Shown in pieces: positions 47,301 to 62,300 of a DNA stretch of 64,000 nucleotides. The notes under the pieces are model-generated. The model was not told the DNA's origin. It ran no database searches and saw nothing but the letters and a program-made list of their open reading frames with translations. The translations under genes were made by a program, and so were the position numbers. This DNA is from GWB2-37-7 sp942492835. Its GTDB lineage: Bacteria > Bacillota > Clostridia > Lutisporales > Lutisporaceae. The stretch lies in contig OW818645.1 of the NCBI GenBank assembly GCA_942492835.1, positions 1,798,001 through 1,862,000 on the forward strand. The letters run 5' to 3'. Within the stretch, counting starts at the first letter, position 1. Each line of letters opens with the position of its first letter.

Positions 47301-50300
47301 CTCCCGCCTTTAATATAGCCATTATTCCTACTATCATATCTAAGGATCTGTCTACCATTATTCCTACGATACTGTCTGCTTTTACCCCCTTATTTTGTAA
47401 TATTACTGCCAGCTTGTCTGCTTTTGTATTTAACTCTTTATATGTAAGTCTTGTGTCTTCATATTCTACTGCTATGTTGTCAGGTGTCTTTTCTACTTGT
47501 TCTTCAAACAGTTGATTTATTGTCTTATAGCTTGGATAAGCCATCTTTGTATTGTTAAAGTCTACTAAAACCTTATGCTTTTCTTCCTCAGACAGCATTT
47601 CAAGCTCTGATAGCTTTAATTTTGTATTGCTTGTTATGCTGTTTAGTATATTTACTAAGTGATTACTCATACTTTCCATTGTTTGTCTGCTATATAATTT
47701 TGTACAGTAATTAAAGTTAAAGCCTATATAATCCTCTGATTCTACTGCTATTATAGTCAGATCAAATTTAGATATATTGTTTTCTGTATCATATGGTTTT
47801 ATTTTTAATTCTCCGATTGATACTTCCTTCATATCTGAATTATGCATAGAAAACATTACATCAAACAGTGGGTTTCTGCTTAAATCCCTTGTTAGATGTA
47901 ACTTGTCTATCAGCTCTTCAAATTGATAATCTTGATTTTCAAAGGCTTGTAATGAGCTTGATTTTACTTCTTCTAAGAATTCCATAAAGGTTTTATTCCC
48001 TACAGGATAATTTCTCATAGCTAAAGTGTTTACAAACATACCCATTATATTTTCTAAATCTGCATGTGGTCTACCTGCTATCGGACTTCCAATTATTACA
48101 TCTTCCTGTCCACTATATTTTGAAAGTAACACATTGCAGGCTGATAGCAGTACCATATACATAGTACTTCCTGCTTCTTTTGCTATTTGCCTTAGCTTTA
48201 CTGTTAGCTCTTCACTTAGCTCAAAGCTTATATTATCTCCTTCAAAGCTTTGTATATTTGGTCTTTGGTAATCTATTGGCAGGTTAAGCACAGGTATTTC
48301 GTCACCAAATGCCTTTAACCAATACTCTTCTTGCTTCTTGATTTCTCCTGATTTAAACATTTCATTCTGCCATGCTGCAAAGTCTTTATATTGTATTCTT
48401 AACGCTGTCAGTTCCTTACCATCATATAACTCCATAAATTCCTTGGTCAGTATACCCATGGATACACCATCAGATATTATATGGTGCATGTCTATCATCA
48501 AAATATGTTCTTCATCCTTGATTTTAGCCAGTGTCACTCTGATAAGTGGTACTTTACTTAAATCAAAGGCTTTTACAAACTCTGCTGCTATTTCACTTGC
48601 CTTTTCTTCATCTGCTTCTGTGTATTCTACTTCAAAGCTTGCAGCCTTATGTACTATCTGTACAGGTTCTTCATTTATTATCTCAAAGGAGGTTCTTAGT
48701 GCTTCATGTCTTTGTATTAATTCGTTAAAGATTTTTTCAAGTTTAGCCTTATCAAGCTCTCCCACTAAGATCATAACCATTGGCATGTTATAGCTTATAC
48801 TGTTTTCTTCAAATTGCTGTAGTGTGTATATTCTCTTTTGAGCTGAGGATAACGGATAGTATTCTTTTTCTTCCACTACTTTAATTGAGCTGTATATACT
48901 TTGCTTTGTATTTTTTACATAGTCAGCTAAACCTTTTATTGTAGGCGTTTTAAACATCTCTCTTAAAGGTACTGACACATTTAGCTCTTTATTAATTTTT
49001 GCTGCTATGCTAATTGCTTTTAAGGAGTGTCCACCTAGTTCAAAGAAATTATCATTTATTCCTATTCTTTCTATGCCTAACACTTCTTGCCATATATTTA
49101 CCAACTTTTCTTCTATTTCATTTGTTGGTGCAACATATTCTGTTCCTGTGTTTATGCTTCCATCAGGCTCTGGCAGTGCTTTACGGTCTACCTTTCCACT
49201 TAGAGTTAGTGGTAGTTTTTCAAGCTGAATAAAATATGTCGGTATCATATATTCAGGCAAATCCTTTGCTAGATACTCTCTTAGCTCACTAATTACATAC
49301 TCTCTTGTGCCACACAAATATGTGCATAAATAGCTGTTTCCGCTTTTATCTTCTCTCGCTATTACTATTGCTTCTTCTATCCCTTCATAGCTTAGAATTT
49401 TAGTCTCTATTTCTCCCAGCTCTATTCTAAAGCCTCTTACCTTTACTTGGTGGCCAACCCTGCCTAAGAACTCTATGTTGCCATCAGATAACCATCTTAC
49501 CAAGTCTCCCGTTTTATACATTCTTTGTCCATGAACAAATGAATTTTCTATAAAGCTCTCTGTTGTTAATTCTTCCCTGTTTAGATATCCTCTTGCCAAC
49601 CCATCTCCAGCTATATAGAGTTCTCCTGGTATTCCTATTGGCTGTAGGTTTTTATTTTTATCTAGTATATATGCTTGTACATTATTTATTGGTTGACCTA
49701 TAGATAAATTGTTAGCTGCTTCTTCAATATTTTTAACTAATAATCTGACACAAGTAACTGTAGTTTCTGTCGGTCCATATTCGTTATAGAAATCACAATA
49801 TTCACTCCAATATTTAGCTAAATCTACAGGGCATATATCTCCTCCTGCTACTACTCGCTTTAACTTATATTCTTTTCTATATTTAATATTTTTCAAGAAT
49901 GCTGGTACTGCGTTAAAGTGTGTCACTTCATGCTTTATTAAATATTCTTCAAAGGCTTGTACATTTAGTATTGTTTCTTTATTTATTAATACTAAAGCAG
50001 CTCCGCTTAATAATGCTATAAACATCTGCTCTATTGATGCATCAAAGCAAATTGTTGAGAACTGTAATATTCTATCTTCCTCATTAACCCCAAATTGTGC
50101 TATTTGTGAGGATATTAGGTTAACTAATGCTTTATGCTCTATCATTACTCCCTTTGGTTTACCTATACTTCCTGAGGTATATATGATATATGCCAAAGCA
50201 TTTGCTTTGTTCATTTTTACAGCATTACTATTTACAATATTATATTGTAAGTCTTCTATTATTATTGTTTCTCTGTCAAAATCAATATTCTTAGTTAGAT

Positions 50301-53300
50301 GCGACTGAGTAAGTAATATTTCTGTGTTACTGTCGGACAGCATGTATTCTATTCTATCCTTAGGATACTCTGGATCTATTGGTAGATATGCTCCTCCAGC
50401 CTTTAATATAGCCATTATTCCTACTATCATATCTAAGGATCTGTCTACCATTATTCCTACTATACTGTCTGCTTTTACTCCCTTATTTTGTAATATTACT
50501 GCCAATTTGTCAGCTTTTGTATTTAACTCTTTATAGGTAAGTCTTGTGTCTTCATATTCTACTGCTATGTTGTCCGGTGTCTTTTCTACTTGTTCTTCAA
50601 ACAGTTGATTTATTGTCTTATAGCTTGGATAAGCCATCTTTGTATTGTTAAAGTCTACTAAAACCTTATGCTTTTCTTCCTCAGACAGCATTTCAAGCTC
50701 TGATAGCTTTAGGTTTATATTACTTGCTATGCTGTTTAGTATATTTACTAAGTGCTTACTCATACTTTCTATTGTTCGTCTGCTATATAATTTTGTACAA
50801 TAATTAAAGTTAAAGCCTATATAATCCTCTGATTCTACTGCTATTATAGTCAGATCAAATTTAGATATATTGTTTTCTGTATCATATGGTTTTATTTTTA
50901 ATTCTCCTATTGATACTTCCTTCATATCTAAATTATGCATAGAAAACATTACATCAAACAGTGGGTTTCTGCTTAAATCCCTTGTTAGATGTAACTTGTC
51001 TATCAGCTCTTCAAATTGATAATCTTGATTTTCAAAGACTTGTAATGAGCTTGATTTTACTTCTTCTAAGAATTCCATAAAGGTTTTATTTCCTACAGGA
51101 TAATTTCTCATAGCTAAAGTGTTTACAAACATACCCATTATGTTTTCTAAATCAGCATGAGGTCTTCCTGCTATAGGACTTCCTACTATTATATCCTCTT
51201 GTCCGCTGTATTTTGATAGTAATATATTGTATGCTGATAACAGCACCATAAACATTGTACTTCTTGCTTCTTTTGCTATTTGCTTTAGCTTGCCTGTTAG
51301 TTCTTCACTAAGCTCAAAGCTTATATTATCTCCTTCAAAGCTTTGTATACTTGGTCTTTGGTAATCTGTTGGCAGGTTAAGCACAGGTATTTCGTCACCA
51401 AATGCCTTTAACCAATACTCCTCTTGCTTTTTAATTTCTCCCGATTTAAATATCTCATTTTGCCAAGCTGTAAAATCCTTGTATTGTATTTTTAATTCTG
51501 CTAGCTTTTTGCCATCATAAAGCTCCATAAATTCCTTAGTTAAGATTCCCATGGATACGCCATCAGATATTATATGGTGCATGTCTATCATCAAAATATG
51601 TTCTTCGTCGTTAATTTTAACAAGTGCCACTCTGATTAATGGTGTTTTGCTTAAATCAAAATATTTTACAAACCCTGCTGCTATTTCTTCAGCCTTTTCC
51701 TTGTCTACTTCTGTGTACTCTATTTTAAAGCTTATTTTCTTATGCACTATCTGTACTGGCTCTCCATTTATTATCTCAAAGGAGGTTCTTAGTGCTTCGT
51801 GTCTTTGTATTAATTCATTAAAGATTTTTTCAAGTTTAGCCTTGTCTAGCTCTCCTTCTAATGCCATAACCATTGGAATGTTATAACTTGTACTTCTTTC
51901 TTCTAATTGCTGCAAAGTATACATTCTCTTTTGAGCTGAGGATAATTCATAATACTCGTTTTCCTCTACTGGCTCAATTCTGCTATATATACTTTGTTTT
52001 GTATTTTTCACATAGTAAGCTAAGCCCTTTATTGTAGGTGCTTTAAATAGCTCTCTTAAAGGTACTGATACATTTAGCTCCTTATTAATTTTTGCTGATA
52101 TGTTTATTGCTTTTAGAGAATGACCTCCCAGTTCAAAGAAGTTATGATTAATTCCGATCTTTTCGATTCCTAGTACTTCTTGCCATATTGCTGCAAGCTT
52201 TTCTTCTATTTCATTCCTTGGTGCAACATATTCTACCCCTGTATTTACACTTCCATTAAGCTCTGGCAAGGTCTTCCTGTCTATCTTTCCATTTGCTGTC
52301 AATGGCAGCTTGTCTAGCTGTATGAAGTATGACGGTATCATATATTCTGGAAGCTCTTTTAATAGATATTCTCTTAGCTCGCTTATTGTAAATTCTCTAG
52401 CTCCTGTTATATATGCACATATATACTTATTTTCTTCTGCTTCTCTTGCTATTACTATTGCTTCTTCTATACCTTCATAGCTTAGAAGCCTTGCTTCTAT
52501 TTCTCCTAGCTCTATTCTAAATCCCCTTATTTTAACTTGATTATCTATTCTGCCTAAGAATTCTATGTTTCCAGCTTCTGTCCATCTTACCAGGTCACCT
52601 GTTTTGTATAGCTTCTGAGTCATATCATAAGGGTTGTCAATAAACTTCTCCGCTGTTAATTCTGCTCTATTTAAGTATCCTCTTGTAACTCCTGCTCCTG
52701 ATATGCACAGCTCTCCTAATACCCCTACTGGTACAGTTTTGCTGTATTTATCTAATATATATACCGTTGTGTTTGATATTGGATAGCCAATTGGTACTAT
52801 AGATGATTTTATTTCCATATTGCTTGTTACAGAAAGCATCGTTGTTACATCGCAACATTCCGTTGGTCCATATACATTGTTTATTATGCAGTTTTTGTTA
52901 TATTTACTATAGTATTCTTCTACTAACTCTGTGGATAGTGCTTCTCCACCTATAACAAATTGCTTTATACCAATATTTTCAGTTTGTTTCTCTAAAGCAG
53001 TTAACATTTTTAAATGTGTTGGTGTTCCATCTGCTATATCTATAGAGTTATTAGCATAAAAATCAAATAGCTTGTATCCATCAAATCTTGTATCCTCTGG
53101 TATTATGCATAGTGTATGTCCTAATAATAAGGACGGGAATATTTGTTTTACTGATGCATCAAATACATATGGTGATACCATTGATACCTTTAGGTTTTTA
53201 TTTTCTTTATATATTCTTTCCTTTAATCCATATACTAAGTTAACGAGATTTTTATGTTCTACCATTACGCCCTTTGGTTTTCCTGTAGAACCTGAGGTGT

Positions 53301-56300
53301 AGATAGTGTAAACTAAGTTATTTTCTGTGTTTATGTTATCTACATTGCTATTATCTTCGCTATATATGCTCTTATCTGTTAAATCTATTATATCTGCTCC
53401 AAAATCACCTTTATTTATAAGGTGTGTTTGTGTTAGTAGTATATTAGCTTTACTATCCTCAAGCATATATACTATTCTGTCATTTGGATATTCTGGATCT
53501 ATTGGCAGATATGCTCCACCAGCCTTTATAATACCCATTATGCCTGTTATCATTTCAGCTGATCTTTCTACCATTATTGCTACTATACTATCAGCTTTTA
53601 CTCCCTTGCTTCTTAGTATTCTTGCTATTTGATTAGACCTTTCGTTTAAGCTGCGGTAGGTTAAGCTTTCGTCCTCATATACAACCGCTACAGCGTTTGG
53701 TGTACTTTGTACTTGCTCTTCAAATAGCTCATGGATTGTTTTATGCTTTGGATAGTCTGCTTTTGTATTGTTAAACTCTACAAGCAGCTGTTGCTTTTCT
53801 TCTTTAGTCAGCATTTCTACTTCTGATATATTTTGATTTATGTTATTTGATATAGCTTCTAATATGTTTGTAAAATGCTTTATAAGCTTTTCTATAGTCT
53901 TTTTACCGAATAACCTAGTGCAGTAATTTAAGTTAAAGCCTATATTGTCCTCTGATTCTACTGCTGTTAATGTCATATCAAATTTGGATATATCGTTTTC
54001 TGCATTGTATGGACTTATCCTTAATTCTCCTATTGATATTTCTTTATTCTCTATATTGTGCATTGAGAACATTACATCAAACAGTGGGTTCCTGCTTAAG
54101 TCTCTCGTTATGCTTAGCTTGTCTATTAGCTCTTCAAATTGGTAATCTTGACTCTCAAAAGATGATAGTGAGTTTGTTTTTACTTCTCCTAAGAATTCCT
54201 TGAAGGTTTTATTTCCTGCTGGGAAGCTTCTCATAGCTAAGGTATTTACAAACATACCCATTATGTTCTCTAAGTCTGCATGTAGTCTTCCTGCTATAGG
54301 GCTTCCTATTACTATGTCCTCTTGTCCGCTGTATTTTGACAGCAAAATATTGCAGGCTGATAACAGCACCATGTACATGGTACTTCCTGTTTCCTTTGCT
54401 ATTTGCTTTAGCTTGCCTGTCAGCTCGTAATTTAGCTCAAAGCTTAGATTGTCTCCTTCAAAGCTTTGTATGCTTGGTCTTTGATAGTCTGTTGGCAGAT
54501 TAAGTACAGGTATTTCGCCTTCAAATGTTTTTAGCCAGTATTCTTCTTGTTTCTTGATTTCTCCTGATTTAAACAGCTTATTTTGCCATTCTGCAAAGTC
54601 CTTGTACTGTATTCTTAGCTTTGACAGTTCCTTACCATCATATAGCTCTGCAAATTCCTTAGTCAGTATTCCCATAGATACACCATCAGAGATTATGTGG
54701 TGCATGTCTATCATAAGTACATGTTCTTTTTCATTAATTTTAACCAGTGCCACTCTGATAAGTGGTACTTTACTTAAATCAAAGACCTTTACAAAGCCTC
54801 TGATACTTTCTTGTATCACTGTTTCACTTTGTGCTTCTATATATACATAATCACTTATATGAAAAGCTACTTCCTTATGCACTATCTGTACGATTTCTTC
54901 GTTTTTTATTTCAAAGGATGTTCTTAAGGCTTCATGCCTTTGTATCAGCTGTTTAAAGATATTTTCCAGCTTTTGTTTGTCCAGCGATCCTTTTAGTCTT
55001 AATACTATCGGCATGTTGTAGCTGGTACTTTCTAGGTCAAATTGCTGTAGCGTATACAGTCTCTTTTGCGCTGATGAAGCCTTGTAGTATTCTTTTTCTT
55101 CTACTGGCTCTATCTTTGCATAAGTTACTTTTTCTTTTTCTTTAATTGCTGCTGCCAATTCTTTGATCGTAGGTTCTTGGAATATTTCCTTTAATAATAT
55201 TTCTACTTCCAGTTCCTTTTGTATCTTTGCCACCATACTGGTTGCTTTTAAGGAATGTCCACCTAGTTCAAAGAAGTTATCTCTTATGCCTATCTTGTCT
55301 ATCTTTAATATTTCCTGCCAGATAGCTACTAGCTTTTCTTCTATTGCATTAGTTGGTGCTTCATAAGTTATGCCACTTGCCATACTTCCGTCCGGCTCTG
55401 GCAGTGCTTTCCTATCTATCTTTCCATTGGCTGTTTGGGGTAGCTTCTCCAGCTGTACAAAGTAGGAAGGTATCATATAGTCTGGTAGTTCCTTTCCCAA
55501 GTGCTGTCTAAACTCTCCTACTGTAAAGTCTCTTTCTCCTACAATGTATGCACATAAGTATTTGCTTCCGCTGTTATCTTCTTTTGCAGTTACAATTACT
55601 TCTTTAACTGCTTGATAGCTTAACAGTTGGGTTTCTATTTCTCCCAGTTCTATTCTGTAACCTCTGATTTTTACCTGATGGTCTATTCTTCCTAAGAATT
55701 CGATATTGCCGTCGGACAACCATCTTGCTAAATCACCTGTGCGGTACATCTTTGTTCCTAGCTCAAAAGGGTTGTCTATAAATTTTTCTGCTGTTAATTC
55801 CGCTCTATTCAGGTATCCCCTTGCTAAGCCTTCTCCTGCTATACATAGTTCTCCCGATACACCTATAGGCTGTAGCTTTTTATTTCCGTCCAATATATAT
55901 GCCTTTACATTTTGCATTGGCTTACCAATAGATATATTACTATAAAGTTTGTTTTTCTCTATAGCACAGCTTGTTGCATAGATAGTAATTTCTGTAGGTC
56001 CATATATATTTTCCAGTCTTGCCTTTTTCTCTTCCTTATAGAAGCTTTCTGTCGTACTGCTTGATAAGGCTTCTCCTGCTGCCATGACATATTTTAGCTT
56101 ACTTTGCTGTTGCCTAGTGCCTTTTCCTAATTCCTCAATCCATAGATTAAGCATGGATGGTACAAAGTTTATATGAGTAATGCTTCTTTCTTCTATTACT
56201 TTTGTTATTTCTCTTGGGCCTTTCTCTTTGCCCTGTGGGAGTATCTCTAGTCTTCCTTTTCCCATAAACCATCCAAATAGCTCTGTTACCGATACATCAA

Positions 56301-59300
56301 AGGTATAGGTGGTCTTTAGTAAATATGCATCTTCTTCATTAACTGGATATGCTTTTTCCATGCCTGTCAAAGTATTAATTACGTTCCTATGCTCTATCAT
56401 TACGCCTTTTGGTTTACCTGTAGAGCCTGAGGTGTATATCACATATGCCAGACTATCCGCAGTATATACTTTATCCAGATTGCTGCTTTCACCTTGGTAT
56501 ATGCTTTCTTCATCAAGATTTATTTGCTCTACGTCAGCTCCTATTTTGCTTCCTAAGCCCTTGTGAGTTAATAGTATCTTGGTCTGACTATCTGCTAGCA
56601 TATATTGAATCCTATCTGCTGGATATGCTGGGTCTATAGGCAGATAAGCTCCTCCTGCTTTCAATATGCCCATAATGCCTATTATCATTTCTAATGACCG
56701 TTCTACCATTATCCCTACTATGTTGTCCTTTGATACACCCTTAGCTACTAATACCCTTGCTAGCTGGTTGGCTCTTTCGTTCAGTTCACTATAGGTTAAC
56801 TGCTTGGCTTCAAATACTACCGCTACTTTGTCGGGGGTCTTTTGTGCTTTCGCTTCGAACAATTCATGTATAGTCTTATCCCTTGGGTAGTCTGCTTTTG
56901 TATTGTTGAATTCTTCTAGTAGCTGTTCTTTCTCCTGTAGACTTATATAATCTATTTCTCCTAGCTTTATCTTTTGATTTTCTGTAATTGCTTTCAATAT
57001 ATTTATATAATGCTTTGCTAGTCTTTCTATTGTTTCTTTTTCAAATAGCTTTGTACAATATTCTAGCTTAAGCCTTAATTTGTCTTCTGCTTCTTCTGCG
57101 TTTAATGAGATATCAAATTTGGATATTTTGCTTTCTGCATCATAGTAGCTTATTTCTAGTCCTTCTATGCTCCTGCTTTCTATATTCATATTCTGCATAA
57201 CAAACATTACATCAAATATTGGGTTACGACTGAGATCTCTTCTTACATTAATCTTATCTACCAGTTCTTCAAATTGGTATTCCTGATTTTCATATGCTGT
57301 TAGTGTATTTTCTTTCACTTCTCTTAAGAATTCACTAAAGGTCTTGTTACTTTCTGGGAAGTTCCTCATAGCTAAGGTATTTACAAACATTCCAATTATG
57401 TTTTCCAAATCTCCGTGGGTTCTTCCTGCAATAGGACTGCCTATTATGATGTCTTCTTGACTGCTGTATTTGGATAATAGTATGTTATATGCTGATAACA
57501 GCAGCATGTACATGGTCGTTCCTGTTTGCTTTGCTAATCGATTGAGCTTTTTAGTTGTTTCTTTGTCCAGTTCAAAATCAATGTTGTCTCCTTCAAAGCT
57601 TTGTTGAACAGGTCTCGGATAGTCCGTTGGCATATTGAGAATTGGTAGCTCATCACTAAATCGTTCTCCCCAGTATGCTTCTTGTTTTTGCATTTTTCCG
57701 GTCTCTATCATTTCATTCTGCCATGCTGAATAGTCTTTGTATTGTATTGTTAAGTCAGTTAAAGCTTCTCCTTCATACAGTTCTATAAAGTCTCTTGTGA
57801 ATATTCCCATGGATACTCCATCTGTTATAATATGGTGCATATCAATCATGAGTATATTTTCATCCTGACGTACTTGCTTTTCTTTTGCATAAGACATAAG
57901 CCCTACCCTTAAAAGGTGTGCTTTGCTTAAATCAAAAGCTTTTACAAAGTCTTTGATATTTTCTTGTATTTCTGTTTCACTTTCTGTTTCTATGTATCCA
58001 TAATCACTTATTGAGAAAGACACTGCTTGATGCACTATTTGCACAATTTCTTCGTTTCTTATTTCAAAGGATGTCCTTAAGGATTCATGCCTTTGTATCA
58101 GCTGTTTAAAGATATTCTCCAGCTTTTGTTTGTCAAGTTCGCCTTTTAGCTTCAGTACCATCGGCATATTATAGCTGGTACTTTCTAGGTCAAATTGCTG
58201 TAGCGTATACAGTCTCTTTTGTGCTGACGAAGCCTTGTAGTATTCTTTTTCTTCTACTGGCTCTATCTTTATGTAAGCTGCTTTCTCTTTTTCTTTTATT
58301 TTGTCTGATATTTCTTTTATGGTAGGTTCTTGGAATATTTCCTTTAATAATATTTCTACTTCCAGTTCCTTTTGTATCTTTGCCACCATACTGGTTGCTT
58401 TTAAGGAATGTCCACCTAGTTCAAAGAAGTTATCTCTTATGCCTATCTTGTCTATCTTTAATATTTCCTGCCAGATAGCTACTAGCTTTTCTTCTATTGC
58501 ATTAGTTGGTGCTTCATAAGTTATGCCACTTGCCATACTTCCGTCCGGCTCTGGCAGTGCTTTCCTATCTATCTTTCCATTGGCTGTTTGGGGTAGCTTC
58601 TCCAGCTGTACAAAGTAGGAAGGTATCATATAGTCTGGTAGTTCCTTTCCCAAGTGCTGTCTAAACTCTCCTACTGTAAAGTCTCTTTCTCCTACAATGT
58701 ATGCACATAAGTATTTGCTTCCGCTGTTATCTTCTTTTGCAGTTACAATTACTTCTTTAACTGCTTGATAGCTTAACAGTTGGGTTTCTATTTCTCCCAG
58801 TTCTATTCTGTAACCTCTGATTTTTACCTGATGGTCTATTCTTCCTAAGAATTCGATATTGCCGTCGGACAACCATCTTGCTAAATCACCTGTGCGGTAC
58901 ATCTTTGTTCCTAGCTCAAAAGGGTTGTCTATAAATTTTTCTGCTGTTAATTCCGCTCTATTCAGGTATCCCCTTGCTAAGCCTTCTCCTGCTATACATA
59001 GTTCTCCCGATACACCTATAGGCTGTAGCTTTTTATTTCCGTCCAATATATATGCCTTTACATTTTGCATTGGCTTACCAATAGATATATTACTATAAAG
59101 TTTGTTTTTCTCTATAGCACAGCTTGTTGCATAGATAGTAATTTCTGTAGGTCCATATATATTTTCCAGTCTTGCCTTTTTCTCTTCCTTATAGAAGCTT
59201 TCTGTCGTACTGCTTGATAAGGCTTCTCCTGCTGCCATGACATATTTTAGCTTACTTTGCTGTTGCCTAGTGCCTTTTCCTAATTCCTCAATCCATAGAT

Positions 59301-62300
59301 TAAGCATGGATGGTACAAAGTTTATATGAGTAATGCTTCTTTCTTCTATTACTTTTGTTATTTCTCTTGGGCCTTTCTCTTTGCCCTGTGGGAGTATCTC
59401 TAGTCTTCCTTTTCCCATAAACCATCCAAATAGCTCTGTTACCGATACATCAAAGGTATAGGTGGTCTTTAGTAAATATGCATCTTCTTCATTAACTGGA
59501 TATGCTTTTTCCATGCCTGTCAAAGTATTAATTACGTTCCTATGCTCTATCATTACGCCTTTTGGTTTACCTGTAGAGCCTGAGGTGTATATCACATATG
59601 CCAGACTATCCGCAGTATATACTTTATCCAGATTGCTGCTTTCACCTTGGTATATGCTTTCTTCATCAAGATTTATTTGCTCTACGTCAGCTCCTATTTT
59701 GCTTCCTAAGCCCTTGTGAGTTAATAGTATCTTGGTCTGACTATCTGCTAGCATATATTGAATCCTATCTGCTGGATATGCTGGGTCTATAGGCAGATAA
59801 GCTCCTCCTGCTTTCAATATGCCCATAATGCCTATTATCATTTCTAATGACCGTTCTACCATTATCCCTACTATGTTGTCCTTTGATACACCCTTAGCTA
59901 CTAATACCCTTGCTAGCTGGTTGGCTCTTTCGTTCAGTTCACTATAGGTTAACTGCTTGGCTTCAAATACTACCGCTACTTTGTCTGGTGTATTCTTTAC
60001 CTGTGCTTCAAACAGCTCCTGGATGGTCTTGTCTCTGGGGTATTCCGCATGGGTATTGTTAAATGTATACAATAGCTTCTGCTTCTCTTCTGCTGTCAGC
60101 ATATCAATTTCACTAAGTTTTATATCCTGATTTACTATTGTATTTGCAATAATGTTTACTAGGTGCTTCTTTAATCTTTCTATTGTATCCTTGCTAAACA
60201 GTTTGGTACAGTACTCTATACTCAACCCTATCTTTTTCTCCAGCTCTACTGCATTGATTGTGATATCAAACTTAGCTACTTTGTTTTCACCTTTATATTC
60301 TCTAAAGCTTAAATCCTCTATTTCCAGTTCTCTTATCTCTGTATTCTGCAATACCAGCATAACGTCAAACAGAGCATTTCTGCTCATATCTCTTCTAACT
60401 TTTAGTTTTTCTATTAGTCCCTCAAACTGGTAGCCTTGATTTTCATAAGCCTTTAGACATTTTTCTTTTACTTCATCAAGGTATTCTCTATATGTCTTTT
60501 TGCCTTCTGGGTTACTTCTGATTGCCAGTGTATTGACAAACATGCCGATGATATTCTCCAGGTCTGCGTGAGGTCGTCCTGCGATAGGACTTCCTACTAC
60601 AATATCTTCCTGCCCAGTGTATTTTGACAATAATATATTAAAGTTTGCCAACAACAGCATATACAGGGTTGTTCCTGTCTCTCTACCTATCTTTTTCAAG
60701 CCTTCTGTTATATCTTCTTCTAATTCAAAGTATATACTGTCACCTTCAAAGCTCTGTATAACAGGTCTTGGATAATCTGTAGGCAGATTAAGTATCGGTA
60801 TTTCTTCCTCATACTCTTTTAGCCAGTAATCTTCCTGCTTCTGCATTATCTCGCTATTTATCATGCCTTCTTGCCAAGCACAATAGTCTATGTACTGTAC
60901 CTTTAATTCTTTTAGTTCTTCTCCTGCATACAGCTTTATAAATTCATTTACCAGTATTGCTATAGATGTTCCATCTGATATAATATGATGCATGTCATAC
61001 ATCAAAATGTGCTTTTCTTTTGCACAAGATATAAGCCCCACCCTAAATAGTGGTGCCTTGCTTAAGTCAAATGCCCTTACAAAACCTTTTGTAATTTCTT
61101 CTATTTCTTCCTTAGCTGCTAAGGATGATGATTTATCCCAGTGTTCTATTTCAAGTACTGCTTCTTGATGTATCTTTTGTACCATTTCTTCTTCTACTAT
61201 CTCAAAGCTTGTTCTTAGTGATGCATGTCTTTTCATCAGTGCTTTGAAGGCTTCTTTTAGTCTTTCTACATCCAGCTTGCCTTCTAATTCCAATACACCA
61301 AACATGTTATAGGCAGTGCTTTCTAGGTCAAATTGTTGCAGTGTATGCAGCCTCTTTTGCGCTGATGAAGCCTTGTAGTATTCTTTTTCTTCTACAGGCT
61401 CTATCTTTATGTAAGCAGCTTTCTCTTTTTCTTTTATTTTGTCTGATATTTCTTTGATGGTAGGTTCTTGGAATATTTCCTTTAATAATATTTCTACTTC
61501 CAGCTCTTTTTTTATCTTTGCCACCATGCTGATTGCTTTTAAGGAATGTCCACCTAGTTCAAAGAAGTTATCTCTTATGCCTATCTTGTCTATCTTTAAT
61601 ATTTCCTGCCAGATAGTTACTAGCTTTTCTTCTATTTCATTTGTTGGTGCTTCATAGGTTATGCCACTTGCCATACTTCCGTCCGGCTCTGGCAGTGCTT
61701 TCCTATCTATCTTGCCATTGGCTGTTAGGGGCAGCTTCTCCAGCTGCACAAAGTAGGAAGGTATCATATAGTCTGGTAGTTCCTTTGCCAAGTGCTGTCT
61801 TAGCTCTCCTACTGTAAAGTCTCTTTCTCCTACAATGTATGCACATAAGTATTTGCTTCCGCTATTATCTTCTTTTGCAGTTACAGTTACTTCATTAACT
61901 CCTTGATAGCTTAACAGTTGGGTTTCTATTTCTCCCAGCTCTATCCTGAAGCCTCTGATCTTTACCTGATGGTCTATTCTGCCTAAGAATTCTATATTGC
62001 CGTCTGACAACCATCTTGCTAAATCACCTGTATGGTACATTTTTGTTCCTAGCTCAAAAGGGTTATCTATAAATTTCTCTGCTGTTAGCGTGGTATTATT
62101 TAAATAACCACGAGCCAGACCAACCCCTGCTATGTAAAGTTCTCCCGATACACCTATAGGCTGCACATTTTTGCCTTCATCAAGGATATATAAGTTTATA
62201 TTATCAATAGGCTTTCCAATAGGTACTCTTTCCAACTGTCCTTTACCTATACAGTCAAAATAAGATACATCTATTGCAGCCTCAGTAGGTCCATATAAAT

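Noticed and set aside
49053..59985. Repeated blocks as possible CRISPR, insertion sequence or assembly artefact
   Set aside because: The repeats are in-frame NRPS domains at one-module spacing with no transposase or terminal inverted repeats. Differing C domains between the copies argue against simple misassembly, though long reads would settle it.
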